Below are positions 9,745 through 18,156 of a stretch of 64,000 nucleotides of DNA, in pieces. The position numbers were made by a program, and so were the translations under genes. Origin of the DNA: Gaiellasilicea sp963705515 (GTDB lineage: Bacteria > Actinomycetota > Thermoleophilia > Gaiellales > Gaiellaceae); the NCBI GenBank assembly GCA_963705515.1, contig CAVPJV010000001.1, positions 124,001 through 188,000 on the forward strand, given 5' to 3'. The notes below the pieces were generated by a model that ran no database searches, had not been told where the DNA came from, and saw nothing but the letters and a program-made list of their open reading frames with translations. Position 1 is the first letter of the stretch, and every line of letters starts with the position of its first letter.

Positions 9745-10512
9745 GTGGACTCCGTCGTCCGTCGCCCGGCTCTCGTCGCGGCGCTGCTCGCGGCCGCACT
9801 CGTTGCCTGGATCGTCACCGCGCAGCGCATGCGGGGCATGGACGCCGGCCCCGGGACCGACCTCGGCGCGTTCGGCTGGTACATGGGGATCTGGGTGACG
9901 ATGATGGCGGCGATGATGTTGCCGTCAGCCGTTCCCGCCGTGACGATGTTCGCCGGGCTCCGCCGCGGTGCGCCGGCCTGGGCCTTCGTCGTGGGCTATC
10001 TGCTGGCGTGGGCAGCTGTCGGCCTCGCAGCGTACGGCGCGTACCGCGCGCTGCGCGAGCTCGCCCCGGCGGTCACTGCCTGGGACGAGCGCGGCCCGTG
10101 GGTCGCCGGCGGCGCGCTCGTCGTCGCCGGCGTCTATCAGCTGACGCCGCTCAAGACCGCCTGTCTCCGGCACTGCCGCGCCCCGCTCGGCTTTCTGCTC
10201 CGCGGCGGCCCCGGCCGCACCGGCGCGGTCCGGACCGGGCTCGGTCACGGCGCGTACTGCATCGGCTGCTGCGCGGGCTTGATGCTCGCGCTGTTCGCGC
10301 TCGGCGTGATGAGCCTCGTCTGGATGGCCGCGGTCGCCGCAGTGATCCTGGTCGAGAAGGTGCTTCCTCGCGGCGAGGCATTCGCGAGAGCCGCCGCGGT
10401 CGGCCTGGTTGCGGCCGGCGTGTGGGTGGCGGTTGCGCCCGACAGCGTGCCGGGGCTGACAGAGCCGGGAGGCGCGGGCATGACGCCGATGCAGATGGAG
10501 GAGAGCCCGTGA
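9745..10512 (+). CDS. DUF2182 integral membrane protein
   Basis: This 255-residue membrane protein has seven or so hydrophobic segments. The DUF2182 (COG5486) core is clear: WYMGIWVTMMAAMMLPSAVP, then GVYQLTPLKTACLRHCRAPL and GLGHGAYCIGCCAGLMLALF, with cysteine and methionine clusters that have led to the description predicted metal-binding membrane protein. The tail MTPMQMEE is also methionine-rich. Its stop overlaps the GTG of the DUF1326 gene, and these two families commonly sit together, so a joint membrane-plus-soluble metal-related role is a fair inference. The biochemical function is unknown. Confidence 0.88.
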   Translation: MDSVVRRPALVAALLAAALVAWIVTAQRMRGMDAGPGTDLGAFGWYMGIWVTMMAAMMLPSAVPAVTMFAGLRRGAPAWAFVVGYLLAWAAVGLAAYGAYRALRELAPAVTAWDERGPWVAGGALVVAGVYQLTPLKTACLRHCRAPLGFLLRGGPGRTGAVRTGLGHGAYCIGCCAGLMLALFALGVMSLVWMAAVAAVILVEKVLPRGEAFARAAAVGLVAAGVWVAVAPDSVPGLTEPGGAGMTPMQMEESP

Positions 10513-11118
10513 GCTGGCGCATCAGCGGCAGCTACTTCGAGTCGTGCAGCTGCGACGCGATCTGCCCGTGCCGCCGGATCGACGGCGTCGCCCGGCGGGC
10601 GGTCGACGCATGGCATTTGCACCGGCGTCCTCACCTGGTTGATCGAACGCGGCGACGTCGACGGCGTCGACCTGACCGGCCTACCGGTCGCGATGGCGGT
10701 GCGCTACGACGACGACGAGCCCGGCTCCCCCTGGACGTGGATGCTCTATCTCGACGAAGGGGCGACCGAGGAGCAGCGGGCGGGGCTCGAGGGGATCTAC
10801 TCGGGCCGGCTCGGCGGCGACGCAGCGACGCACTTCCCGTGGGCCTGGAAGGCGAGCACGCTCGTCGGCGTCCGCACGGTGCCGATCGAGGTCGATCACA
10901 CCCAACGCCGGCAGTGGCTTCGGATCCGCGACCGGGTGAGTGTCCGCATCCGCGACGCCTGGGCCGGTGACGAGGTCGTCACGTGCGTCATCCCCGGACA
11001 CGAGCGCGCCGGCGAGGAGCTGGTCGCGGACGAGCTCGTGCTCGAGGACGGCCCCTTCGCGGTCAGCTACCGCGGCACCTGCGGCTACGGCTCCTCGTTC
11101 GACTACGCGGGCGCGTAG
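10509..11118 (+). CDS. DUF1326 protein (frame break near 10590)
   Basis: The GTG at 10509 overlaps the DUF2182 stop. The first 27 residues (SWRISGSYFESCSCDAICPC) carry the diagnostic CSCD and CPC motifs. The remainder is one frame further: GGRSTHGICTGVLTWLIERG, then the DUF1326 body to the stop at 11118. Removing one base at about 10588-10593 joins them as DGVPGGRSTHG, giving about 202 residues. The cysteine motifs suggest metal or redox chemistry, but no reaction is established for the family. The last residues (GTCGYGSSFDYAGA) are intact, so this is a single lesion or a sequence error rather than general decay. Confidence 0.8.
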
Positions 11119-11120
11119 GT

Positions 11121-12602
11121 GTGACCGAGCGCTCGTCGGCTCTCGAGCGCCTTCGGAGCGAACCGTTCGATCTGCTCGTCGTCGGCGGCGGGATCATCGG
11201 TGCGGGCGTTGCGGAGCTGGCGTCCAGGCACGGTTTCAGAGTTGCTCTCGTCGAGCGCGACGACTTCGCCTCGGGCACGTCGAGTGCCTCGTCGAAGCTG
11301 ATCCACGGCGGGCTACGTTATCTCCGGCTCGGTCACTTCAGCCTCGTGCGCGAAGCGCAGGCCGAGGTGCGCGCTCTCACCCGGTTCGTCGCTCCTCATC
11401 TCGTTCGGCCGCTCAACTTCGTGCTTCCGGTCTATCGGGGTGGCCCGTACGGACGGATCCCGATTCGCGGCGCTCTCTGGTCGTACGCCGGTCTGACGGG
11501 TGCTGTCTCCCAGCGCGGCCGCATGATTGCGCCCGCGGCCGCCTCGAAGCTCGTCCCCTCGCTGCGGCTGGACGGTCTCCGCGCCGCCGGTCTCTATCCG
11601 GACTCGCAGACCGACGATGCGCGGCTGTGTCTCGCGAATCTCCGCGGCGCCGCGGACGCCGGCGCGGTCGTGTTGAACCGGGTCGAGCTGCTGGGTCTCG
11701 AGCGCGGGCCGATCGCTCAGGTACGCGACGTCCTCGCGGACGAGACTCTGGATGTCCGCGCGCGTGCCGTTGTCAACGCGGCCGGGCCGTGGATCGACGC
11801 GGTCCGGAGGCTCGAGGACGCGCGCGCGGGTACGTCCGTCACTCTGAGTAGGGGTGCACACCTCGTCCTCGAGCGAAACGGTCGGTGGGCTGCCGCGCTG
11901 ACAATCCCGATCGACCGGAATCGGGTCGCTTTCGCGGTTCCCTGGGCGGAGATGCTCTTGCTCGGAACCACGGACTCCCCGTTCGAGGGCGACGCGCGCG
12001 GAATCGAGCCGACCCTCTCGGAGGAGAGACAGATCCTCGAGGAGGCAGCGCTCGCTCTGGATCCAGGGGTGCTCGGGGCGGTACGGGGACGCTTCGTCGG
12101 GGTTCGCGTGCTCCCGGCCGGAGCGACCGACACCGCGCGGGCGCATCGCGAGGCGACGCTGTCCGTCGGCCGACTCGGGATGGTCTCGATCGCGGGCGGG
12201 AAGCTGACGACGTATCGCCGCATCGCCCTGGTCGTGCTGCACGCGCTCCGTGCTGAGCTCGAGCTGCACCGGATCGACCGCCGTCCGCGGCCGCTGCCCG
12301 GCGCCGCTGATCCCGACATCGCAGTCGACGCCCTGCGGCGGCGACATCCAGAGATCGACCCGGCGCTCGCAGCGCACCTGGCGGGCACGTACGGATCGCT
12401 GGCGGACGAGGTGATCGCAGCCGGTCCGCTCGAACCACTCGGCCCCGGCGTCCGGGAGGTCGAGGCGCAGGTGCTGTACGCGCGCGAACGCGAGTGGGCG
12501 TTGAGCGCGGACGACGTCCTCCGCCGGCGCACGACACTCTCGGTCACCGGCCGGGACTCGGATGCGGTGCGCCGCCGGGTCGAGGTCCTGCTCTCGCCGT
12601 GA
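11121..12602 (+). CDS. glpD: FAD-dependent glycerol-3-phosphate dehydrogenase
   Basis: This enzyme oxidises glycerol 3-phosphate to dihydroxyacetone phosphate at the membrane and feeds electrons to quinone. The 493-residue protein has the N-terminal FAD fold motif DLLVVGGGIIGAGVA, the signature SSKLIHGGLRYLRLG, the substrate-pocket loop AVNAAGPW, and RFVGVRVLPAG plus the glpD-type SIAGGKLTTYR. The start GTG 11121 lies two bases after the DUF1326 stop. The stop overlaps the glpK start (GTGA), so dehydrogenase and kinase are translationally coupled for glycerol catabolism. The C-terminal helical domain is present (REREWALSADDVLRRRT), so the protein is full length. Confidence 0.95.
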   Translation: MTERSSALERLRSEPFDLLVVGGGIIGAGVAELASRHGFRVALVERDDFASGTSSASSKLIHGGLRYLRLGHFSLVREAQAEVRALTRFVAPHLVRPLNFVLPVYRGGPYGRIPIRGALWSYAGLTGAVSQRGRMIAPAAASKLVPSLRLDGLRAAGLYPDSQTDDARLCLANLRGAADAGAVVLNRVELLGLERGPIAQVRDVLADETLDVRARAVVNAAGPWIDAVRRLEDARAGTSVTLSRGAHLVLERNGRWAAALTIPIDRNRVAFAVPWAEMLLLGTTDSPFEGDARGIEPTLSEERQILEEAALALDPGVLGAVRGRFVGVRVLPAGATDTARAHREATLSVGRLGMVSIAGGKLTTYRRIALVVLHALRAELELHRIDRRPRPLPGAADPDIAVDALRRRHPEIDPALAAHLAGTYGSLADEVIAAGPLEPLGPGVREVEAQVLYAREREWALSADDVLRRRTTLSVTGRDSDAVRRRVEVLLSP

Positions 12603-14014
12603 TCCTCGCCATCGACCAGGGAACGACCGGCACGGCGTGCCTCGTCGTCGACGACGAGCTGCGCGTGCGAGGCCGTGGCTACCGCGAGTTTCCGCAGCAC
12701 TATCCGCGGCCGGCCTGGGTCGAGCATGACCCCGAGGAGCTCTGGGACTCCGTGCTCGGTGCAGCCGAAGACGCGGTGCGCGTGGCCGCTGTGCGTCCGT
12801 CCGAGCTCGAGGCGATCGGGATCACGAACCAGCGCGAGACGACGATCCTCTGGCAACGAGCAACGGGAAGGCCGGTCGCCCCCGCCATCGTCTGGCAGGA
12901 CCGGCGCACCGCCGACCGGTGCCTCGAGCTGCCCGCCGAGCTCTTGCGAGCCCGCACGGGCCTCGTTCCCGATCCCTACTTCTCGGCCACGAAGCTCGAA
13001 TGGTTGCTCTCGCGGACGGACCTGCCGCACGCGGAGCTGGCCTTCGGGACTGTCGACTCCTGGCTCGTCTGGAAGCTGACCGGCGGGCGAGTGCACGCCA
13101 CGGACTTGACGAACGCGTCTCGGACGATGCTCCTCGACCTGGACACGCTCGACTGGTCGGACGAGCTCCTCGATCTCTTCGGTGTCGACCCGGTGCTGCT
13201 GCCCCGGCTCGTCCGTTCCTCGGAGGTGGTCGGTGACGCCACCCTGCTCGGCGCCACGGTCCCAATCGCGGGTATCGCGGGCGACCAGCAGGCGGCGCTC
13301 TTCGGGCACGGCTGCTTCGACCCGGGCGAGGCGAAGGCGACCTATGGCACCGGGAGCTTCGTACTCGCGAACGCAGGACCCGAGCGCGGACGGGCGCCGT
13401 CCGGGCTCCTCGAGACGGTTGCCGCCTCGGGCGGCTACGCACTCGAAGGCGCGATTCTTGCGAGCGGTGCCGCGATCCAGTGGCTGCGCGATGGGCTCGG
13501 CATCCTCGGCGACGCGCAGGAGAGCGAATCGCTGGCGCGTTCCGTCGAGTCGACGGGCGGAGTCTCGTTCGTCCCGGCGTTTGCCGGCCTCGGCTCACCG
13601 CACTGGAACGCCGAGGCACGCGGGATGATCAGCGGGATCACGCGTGGCACGACTCGCGCGCACATCGTGCGCGCCGCGCTGGAGGGGATCGCGTTCCAGG
13701 TGGCGGACGTCCTCGATCTGCTGCCGGGTGGCGTCGATGTGCTCCGGGCCGATGGCGGCGCGAGTGCGAACGGCTTCCTGATGCAGCTTCAAGCCGACCT
13801 GCTTGGCTGCCCGGTGGAGGTGGCGGCGGAGCGAGAGACAACTGCCCTCGGGGCTGCGGCGCTCGCGGGCAGAGCGGTCGGCCTTTGGTCGGGGGACACG
13901 GCGATCCGCCAGATGCTCAGGGCGGGTGCCGTCTACGAGCCGGCGGCCGACCGAGGCTGGGTCGCAGCTCGGCGGGCCGAGTGGCGCTCGGCTCTCGACC
14001 GCGCGCTCCTCTGA
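12599..14014 (+). CDS. glpK: Glycerol kinase
   Basis: This enzyme phosphorylates glycerol with ATP to give glycerol 3-phosphate, the substrate of the upstream dehydrogenase. The 471-residue FGGY-family protein starts IDQGTTGTACLVV and has GITNQRETTILWQ, the substrate loop VWQDRRT, the ATP-side TYGTGSFVLAN and the C-terminal signature around EGIAFQVADVLD and RADGGASANGFLMQLQAD. It is slightly shorter than the usual about 500 residues but retains both lobes. The GTG at 12599 overlaps the glpD stop. No glycerol facilitator gene is nearby. A long inverted repeat over the stop separates it from the convergent peptide transporter operon. Confidence 0.95.
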   Translation: MILAIDQGTTGTACLVVDDELRVRGRGYREFPQHYPRPAWVEHDPEELWDSVLGAAEDAVRVAAVRPSELEAIGITNQRETTILWQRATGRPVAPAIVWQDRRTADRCLELPAELLRARTGLVPDPYFSATKLEWLLSRTDLPHAELAFGTVDSWLVWKLTGGRVHATDLTNASRTMLLDLDTLDWSDELLDLFGVDPVLLPRLVRSSEVVGDATLLGATVPIAGIAGDQQAALFGHGCFDPGEAKATYGTGSFVLANAGPERGRAPSGLLETVAASGGYALEGAILASGAAIQWLRDGLGILGDAQESESLARSVESTGGVSFVPAFAGLGSPHWNAEARGMISGITRGTTRAHIVRAALEGIAFQVADVLDLLPGGVDVLRADGGASANGFLMQLQADLLGCPVEVAAERETTALGAAALAGRAVGLWSGDTAIRQMLRAGAVYEPAADRGWVAARRAEWRSALDRALL

Positions 14015-14044
14015 GCTACGGGGGTTTCGCCCGAGCGCGCGGTC
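13997..14044. terminator. Bidirectional 12-bp inverted repeat between glpK and peptide ABC operon
   Basis: GACCGCGCGCTC (13997-14008) pairs perfectly with GAGCGCGCGGTC (14033-14044) around a 24-base loop. The arms overlap the last codons of both convergent genes, so it can serve as terminator for either strand. Confidence 0.6.
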
Positions 14045-15063
14045 ACTCGCTTTCTGTCGGAGCCGCCGCGCCGAGTGGGTGGTGACAAGCGGCGAAACGT
14101 TGATTGCCGTAGTGGACGAGCGGGGGTGGCTCGACGCGGCAGATCTCCGTCGCGTACCGGCAGCGGGGATGGAACCGGCATCCGCTCGGCGGGTCGATCG
14201 GGCTCGGCACCTCGCCCTCGAGGACGATCCGCTCGCGGCGCGGGGCCTCGTCGCTGCTCGCCCGTTTCGATCACCGGGATCGCCGACAGCAGCGCCTCCG
14301 TATACGGATGGACCGGGCGGGCGAAGAGGTCGTCGGCGGGGGCGATCTCGACGATGACGCCGAGGTACATCACGGCCACGCGGTCGGAGACGTGCCGGAC
14401 GACGCCCAGGTCGTGCGCGATGAAGACATAGGTCAGGTTGAAGTCCTGCTGCAGGTCGTGGAGCAGGTTGACGACCTGCGCCTGGATCGAGACGTCGAGC
14501 GCTGAGACCGGCTCGTCGGCGACGATCAGCTCCGGGTTCAGGGCGAGCGCGCGGGCCACGCCGATCCGCTGGCGCTGGCCACCGGAGAACTCGTGCGGGT
14601 ACCGGTTCAGGTGCGCCGCGGAGAGCCCCACGACCTCGAGCAGCTCCTGCACCTTCTGCCGCACCTCCGTACGCGAGCCGAGCCCGTTGATCCGGAATGG
14701 ATCGCCGACGATCTGCACGACCCGCTTGCGGGGATTCAGCGAGGAGTAGGGGTCCTGGAAGATCATCTGCATCTGCCTCCGGTAGGGCCGGATGTCGCGG
14801 CGCGAGAGCGACGTGATGTCGGTCCCGTCGAACGTCACGGTCCCGCTCGTGGGCTCGTGGAGCCGCACGAGCAGTCGCCCGAGCGTCGACTTGCCGCAGC
14901 CTGACTCGCCGACGACGCCCAGCGTCTCGCCGCGGCGTACGGCGAGGGAAACGCCGTCGACTGCGTGGACGTAGTCGCCGGAGGCCCGGCTGAAGCTGCT
15001 CGAGCGAACCGGGAAGTGCTTGACGAGCTCGACGGCCTCGAGCAGCACCTCGCTGTTGGTCAT
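14043..15063 (-). CDS. Peptide ABC transporter ATPase 2, DppF/OppF type (frame break near 14260)
   Basis: This is one of two ATPases that drive peptide uptake. ATG 15063 overlaps the DppD-type stop (ATGA). Walker A GESGCGKST, Q-loop MIFQDPYSSLNPRKRV, signature FSGGQRQR and Walker B LIVADEPVSALDVS are intact. After SAIPVIETG the frame is lost. Removing one base at about 14258-14263 restores the expected tail (SSDEAPRRERIVLEGEVPSP, then GCRFHPRCRYATEIC and HHPLGAAAPTESE), ending at TGA 14043 for about 339 residues. That tail contains the cysteine-rich oligopeptide-ATPase C-terminal segment. The single extra base in a perfectly preserved frame suggests sequence error. Confidence 0.85.
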
Positions 15064-16100
15064 CCCGCTTCCCGTATGCCCTCGCCGCGCAGCGACGCCT
15101 GTCGCAGCGCCGGCCTGGCGGCTGGGTCGAGATGGCACGCGTCCTTCCGACCGGCGGCGACGCGCTCGCGGAGCTCCGGCCGCGTTGCGCAACGGTCGAA
15201 CCGGTGTGGGCAGCGCGGCTCGAAGAGGCAGCCCTCGCGGAGGTCGAGCGGTGACGGTGGAGCGCCTGGGATTGCGGCGAGTCTGGCGACGCGCGGCCTG
15301 TCCACGCGGGGGATCGACCCCAGCAGCCCCCAGGTGTAGGGGTGCTGCGGGTCGCGGAAGACCGCATCCCTTGGCCCTTCCTCGGCGATCCTGCCCGAGT
15401 ACATCACGACCACCCGCTCGGCGATGTCGGCGACGACACCGATGTCGTGGGTGATGAGCACGATCGAGGAGCCGTGATCGCGCTGGAGGCGCTTCATCAG
15501 CTCGAGGATCTGAGCCTGAATCGTGACGTCGAGCGCCGTCGTCGGCTCGTCGGCGATCAGGAGCGACGGGTTGCACGAGAGCGCCATCGCGATCATCACG
15601 CGCTGGCGCATCCCGCCGGAGAACTGGTGCGGAAAATCATCGGCGCGGCGCTCCGGATTCGAAATGCCGACCTCGGCCAGGAGCTCGACAGCTCGGGCGC
15701 GCGCGCGTTTTGCGCTCATGCGCTCGTGTGCCCGCAGCTGTTCGGCGATCTGCCAGCCGACGGTGTAGACCGGCGTGAGTGACGTCATCGGATCCTGAAA
15801 GACCATCGCGATCTCGGCGCCGCGGACGGAGCGGATCTCGCTCTTCGACAGCTGCAAGAGGTCACGCCCCCGGTAGAGCACGTGTCCCTCGATCACGGCG
15901 TTCGGGTCGCGGATCAGCCGCATCACCGCCAGCATCGAGACGGTCTTGCCGGAGCCGGACTCACCGACGATCCCGACCACCTCGCCCGGCGAGACCGAGA
16001 GCGAGACGCTGTCGACCGCGCGAACGAGTCCCTCCTCGGTCCGGAACGTGACGCTGAGGTCCTGCACCTCGAGCAGCGGCGTGCGTGCGGCCTCAGGCAA
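15060..16100 (-). CDS. Peptide ABC transporter ATPase 1, DppD/OppD type
   Basis: The 346-residue cytoplasmic ATPase pairs with the DppF-type subunit on the permease dimer. Visible motifs are Walker A GESGSGKT near residue 44, the Q-loop MVFQDPMTSLTPVY, signature FSGGMRQR and Walker B LLIADEPTTALDVT. The C-terminal oligopeptide-type segment GCLFEPRCPHRFDRC has cysteines that often hold a metal cluster in this family. It overlaps the upstream permease gene by eight bases and the downstream ATPase gene by four. The domain order and length are normal. The operon position and the neighbouring amidase and peptidase genes make short peptides a reasonable substrate guess. Confidence 0.94.
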   Translation of the reverse strand: MPEAARTPLLEVQDLSVTFRTEEGLVRAVDSVSLSVSPGEVVGIVGESGSGKTVSMLAVMRLIRDPNAVIEGHVLYRGRDLLQLSKSEIRSVRGAEIAMVFQDPMTSLTPVYTVGWQIAEQLRAHERMSAKRARARAVELLAEVGISNPERRADDFPHQFSGGMRQRVMIAMALSCNPSLLIADEPTTALDVTIQAQILELMKRLQRDHGSSIVLITHDIGVVADIAERVVVMYSGRIAEEGPRDAVFRDPQHPYTWGLLGSIPRVDRPRVARLAAIPGAPPSPLDLREGCLFEPRCPHRFDRCATRPELRERVAAGRKDACHLDPAARPALRQASLRGEGIREAG

Positions 16101-17064
16101 TACGGACCCGCGGGTCGAGCCAGGCGTAGACGAGGTCGACGATCGCGTTCACCAGGACGACGAAGAACGCGGCGTACATGACCGTCGCCATGATCACCGG
16201 AAGGTCGAGATTCTGCAGAGAGTCGTAGGTCAGCTTCCCGACGCCGTTGAGCCCGAAGACGACCTCCGTGAGCAGAGCTGCACCACCGACGAGGGCGCCG
16301 AAGTCGAGGCCGAAGAGGCTGATGAAGGCGACCATGGACATGCGCAGAGAATGCCGCAACAGCACGCGGCGCTCGGTCAGCCCCTTGGCCCGAGCCGTCC
16401 GCACGAAGTCCTCCTCCTGTGACTCGACCAGCGAGGCGCGGAGCACGCGTGCGTAGATGCCGATGTAGAGCACGGACAGCGTCAGCCACGGGAGGAGCAG
16501 CGCCTTGAACCAGCCGATCGGCGACTCGGTCAGCGGCACGTAGCCGAGCGGAGGCACCCACGAGAACGCGAACGAGTCGTGAAGCCGACTCTGGCTCAGC
16601 AGGTTCACGACCTCACCGAGCCAGAACACGGGCATCGAGATGCCGATCAAGACGATGATCATCAGCAGCGCGTCGAGCGGCGTGCCGTGGAAGACCGCGG
16701 CGACGAGCCCGATCAGGATGCTGAAGACCACCCAGACCACCGCCGCGCCGATGACGAGAGAGAGCGTCACCGGCGCCGCCTCGACTACCTGGGGAACCAC
16801 CTTGGCGCCCCGGTTCACGAACGAGGTGAGGTCGCGCGTGACGAAGAGCTTCTTCATCATCAGCCCATACTGGACGGGCATCGGCCTGTCGAGCCCGAAG
16901 TCCTTCCGCACCGCCAGCAGTGTGGCCTGGTTGGCGTTGCGCCCCGCGATGCGGGCTGCCGGGTCGACCCCGGGCGTCGCGAAGAAGATGAGGAAGACCA
17001 GCACGCTGATCGAGAAGAGCACCAGCACCATCGACACGAGCCTGCGCGCGGCGAAGCGGAGCAT
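16093..17064 (-). CDS. Peptide ABC transporter permease, DppB/OppB type
   Basis: This 323-residue inner-membrane subunit has six membrane segments. It begins MLRFAARRLVSMVLVLFSIS, as DppB proteins do, has the periplasmic PGVDPAARIAGRN region and FGLDRPMPVQYGLMM, and carries the ATPase-docking loop ARAKGLTERRVLLRHSLR. The end DLVYAWLDPRVRIA is the family's usual C-terminus. The start ATG 17064 overlaps the stop of the preceding permease by one base (TGATG), so the two permeases are produced together as the heterodimeric channel. Confidence 0.94.
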   Translation of the reverse strand: MLRFAARRLVSMVLVLFSISVLVFLIFFATPGVDPAARIAGRNANQATLLAVRKDFGLDRPMPVQYGLMMKKLFVTRDLTSFVNRGAKVVPQVVEAAPVTLSLVIGAAVVWVVFSILIGLVAAVFHGTPLDALLMIIVLIGISMPVFWLGEVVNLLSQSRLHDSFAFSWVPPLGYVPLTESPIGWFKALLLPWLTLSVLYIGIYARVLRASLVESQEEDFVRTARAKGLTERRVLLRHSLRMSMVAFISLFGLDFGALVGGAALLTEVVFGLNGVGKLTYDSLQNLDLPVIMATVMYAAFFVVLVNAIVDLVYAWLDPRVRIA

Positions 17065-18104
17065 CAGGCCACGCCGCGGAGCTTTGCCCGCGGGTCGAGT
17101 GCGTCGCGGATGCCGTCGCCGAGGACGTTGAGCGCCAGCACGGTGATCACGATCGCGACCCCGGGCGCGATCGCGACGGCCGGGCGCGTGTAGAGCAGTC
17201 CCTGACCGTCGAGGATGATCGTGCCCCAGCTCGCGTCGGGCGGCTGCACGCCGATCGAGAGGAACGAGAGCGCAGCCTCGGTCAGCATGGCAATCGCCAT
17301 CATGATCGGGAAGAAGACGATCACGATCGTGATCACGTTGGGCAGGATCTCGCCCCGGAGCAGACGCCAGTTCGAGGCGCCGAGCCCGGTCGCTGCCTCG
17401 ACGAACTCGCTCTGCCGGAGCGACAGCACCTCGGCGCGGATCGGCCGCGCGACGTACGGCAGGAAGACGACGCCGATGATGAGGATCGGCAGCAGGAGGC
17501 TGCCCGACTCGATCCTCAGCGGCCCGACCGAGAACCCACCCGTGATCAGCACGGTCGAGAGGCTGATCGCCAGCAGGTAGACCGGGAACGCCCAGACGAC
17601 GTCGAGCAGGCGCGAGAGCACGCCGTCCGTGACTCCCCCGAAGAAGCCGGCGACCAGGCCGATCAAGGTGCCGATCGTGCAGGTGAGGAGTGCGGCGGCG
17701 AGCCCGATGAGCAGCGAGTTTCGTCCCCCGTAGAGGAGTCGGGCGGCGACGTCGCGGCCTTGATTGTCGGCTCCGAGCAGGTAGTGCCGGGGATCCCACG
17801 TGGGCCCGATCGGCGTGACGCCGAGGCCGAGGCCACCGGTCTCCGGCTGCATCACCGGGACGACCTTGCCGTCGACCAGGGTCGTGCCGTTGAGGTTGGA
17901 CGTGAACGGGCTCGTGTGGGCGACGTGCACGGCGTAGAGCGGTGCCGCGAGGGAGAGGACGACGATCACGACCAGGACGACGAGCATCGCCATCGCGATC
18001 CGGTTCCGTCGCAGCCGTCGGCGGGCGAGTTGCCAGGGGCTGGCCCCGGCGAGCGCAGGCGCAGGCGCCCGCGCGGGCGCCTGGCCCGCGAGCGCGTCGC
18101 TCAC
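17064..18104 (-). CDS. Peptide ABC transporter permease, DppC/OppC type
   Basis: The 346-residue partner permease starts at GTG 18104. The N-terminal cytoplasmic part (SPWQLARRRLRRNRIAMAML) is typical of the DppC family, followed by a first helix, a periplasmic loop and the HYLLGADNQGRDVAARLLYG signature. The docking loop around AATGLGASNWRLLRGEILPN and the C-terminal DALDPRAKLRGVA are present. An open frame continues upstream into the hairpin and binding-protein gene, but similarity begins only after the chosen start. The periplasmic loop between helices 1 and 2 is longer than in enteric DppC. Confidence 0.92.
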   Translation of the reverse strand: MSDALAGQAPARAPAPALAGASPWQLARRRLRRNRIAMAMLVVLVVIVVLSLAAPLYAVHVAHTSPFTSNLNGTTLVDGKVVPVMQPETGGLGLGVTPIGPTWDPRHYLLGADNQGRDVAARLLYGGRNSLLIGLAAALLTCTIGTLIGLVAGFFGGVTDGVLSRLLDVVWAFPVYLLAISLSTVLITGGFSVGPLRIESGSLLLPILIIGVVFLPYVARPIRAEVLSLRQSEFVEAATGLGASNWRLLRGEILPNVITIVIVFFPIMMAIAMLTEAALSFLSIGVQPPDASWGTIILDGQGLLYTRPAVAIAPGVAIVITVLALNVLGDGIRDALDPRAKLRGVA

Positions 18105-18120
18105 CGGCAGCGGGCCGAGC

Positions 18121-18146
18121 GGGGACCGGGCGCGCGCCCGGCCCCC
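18121..18146 (-). terminator. Intercistronic hairpin after the peptide-binding protein gene
   Basis: The stem pairs CCGGGC (18126-18131) with GCCCGG (18136-18141) around GCGC, extended by GGGG/CCCC past one mismatch. It lies between the binding-protein stop and the first permease, just like 2707-2732 in the amino acid operon, and probably favours excess binding protein. Confidence 0.55.
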
Positions 18147-18156
18147 GCGTACGTCC

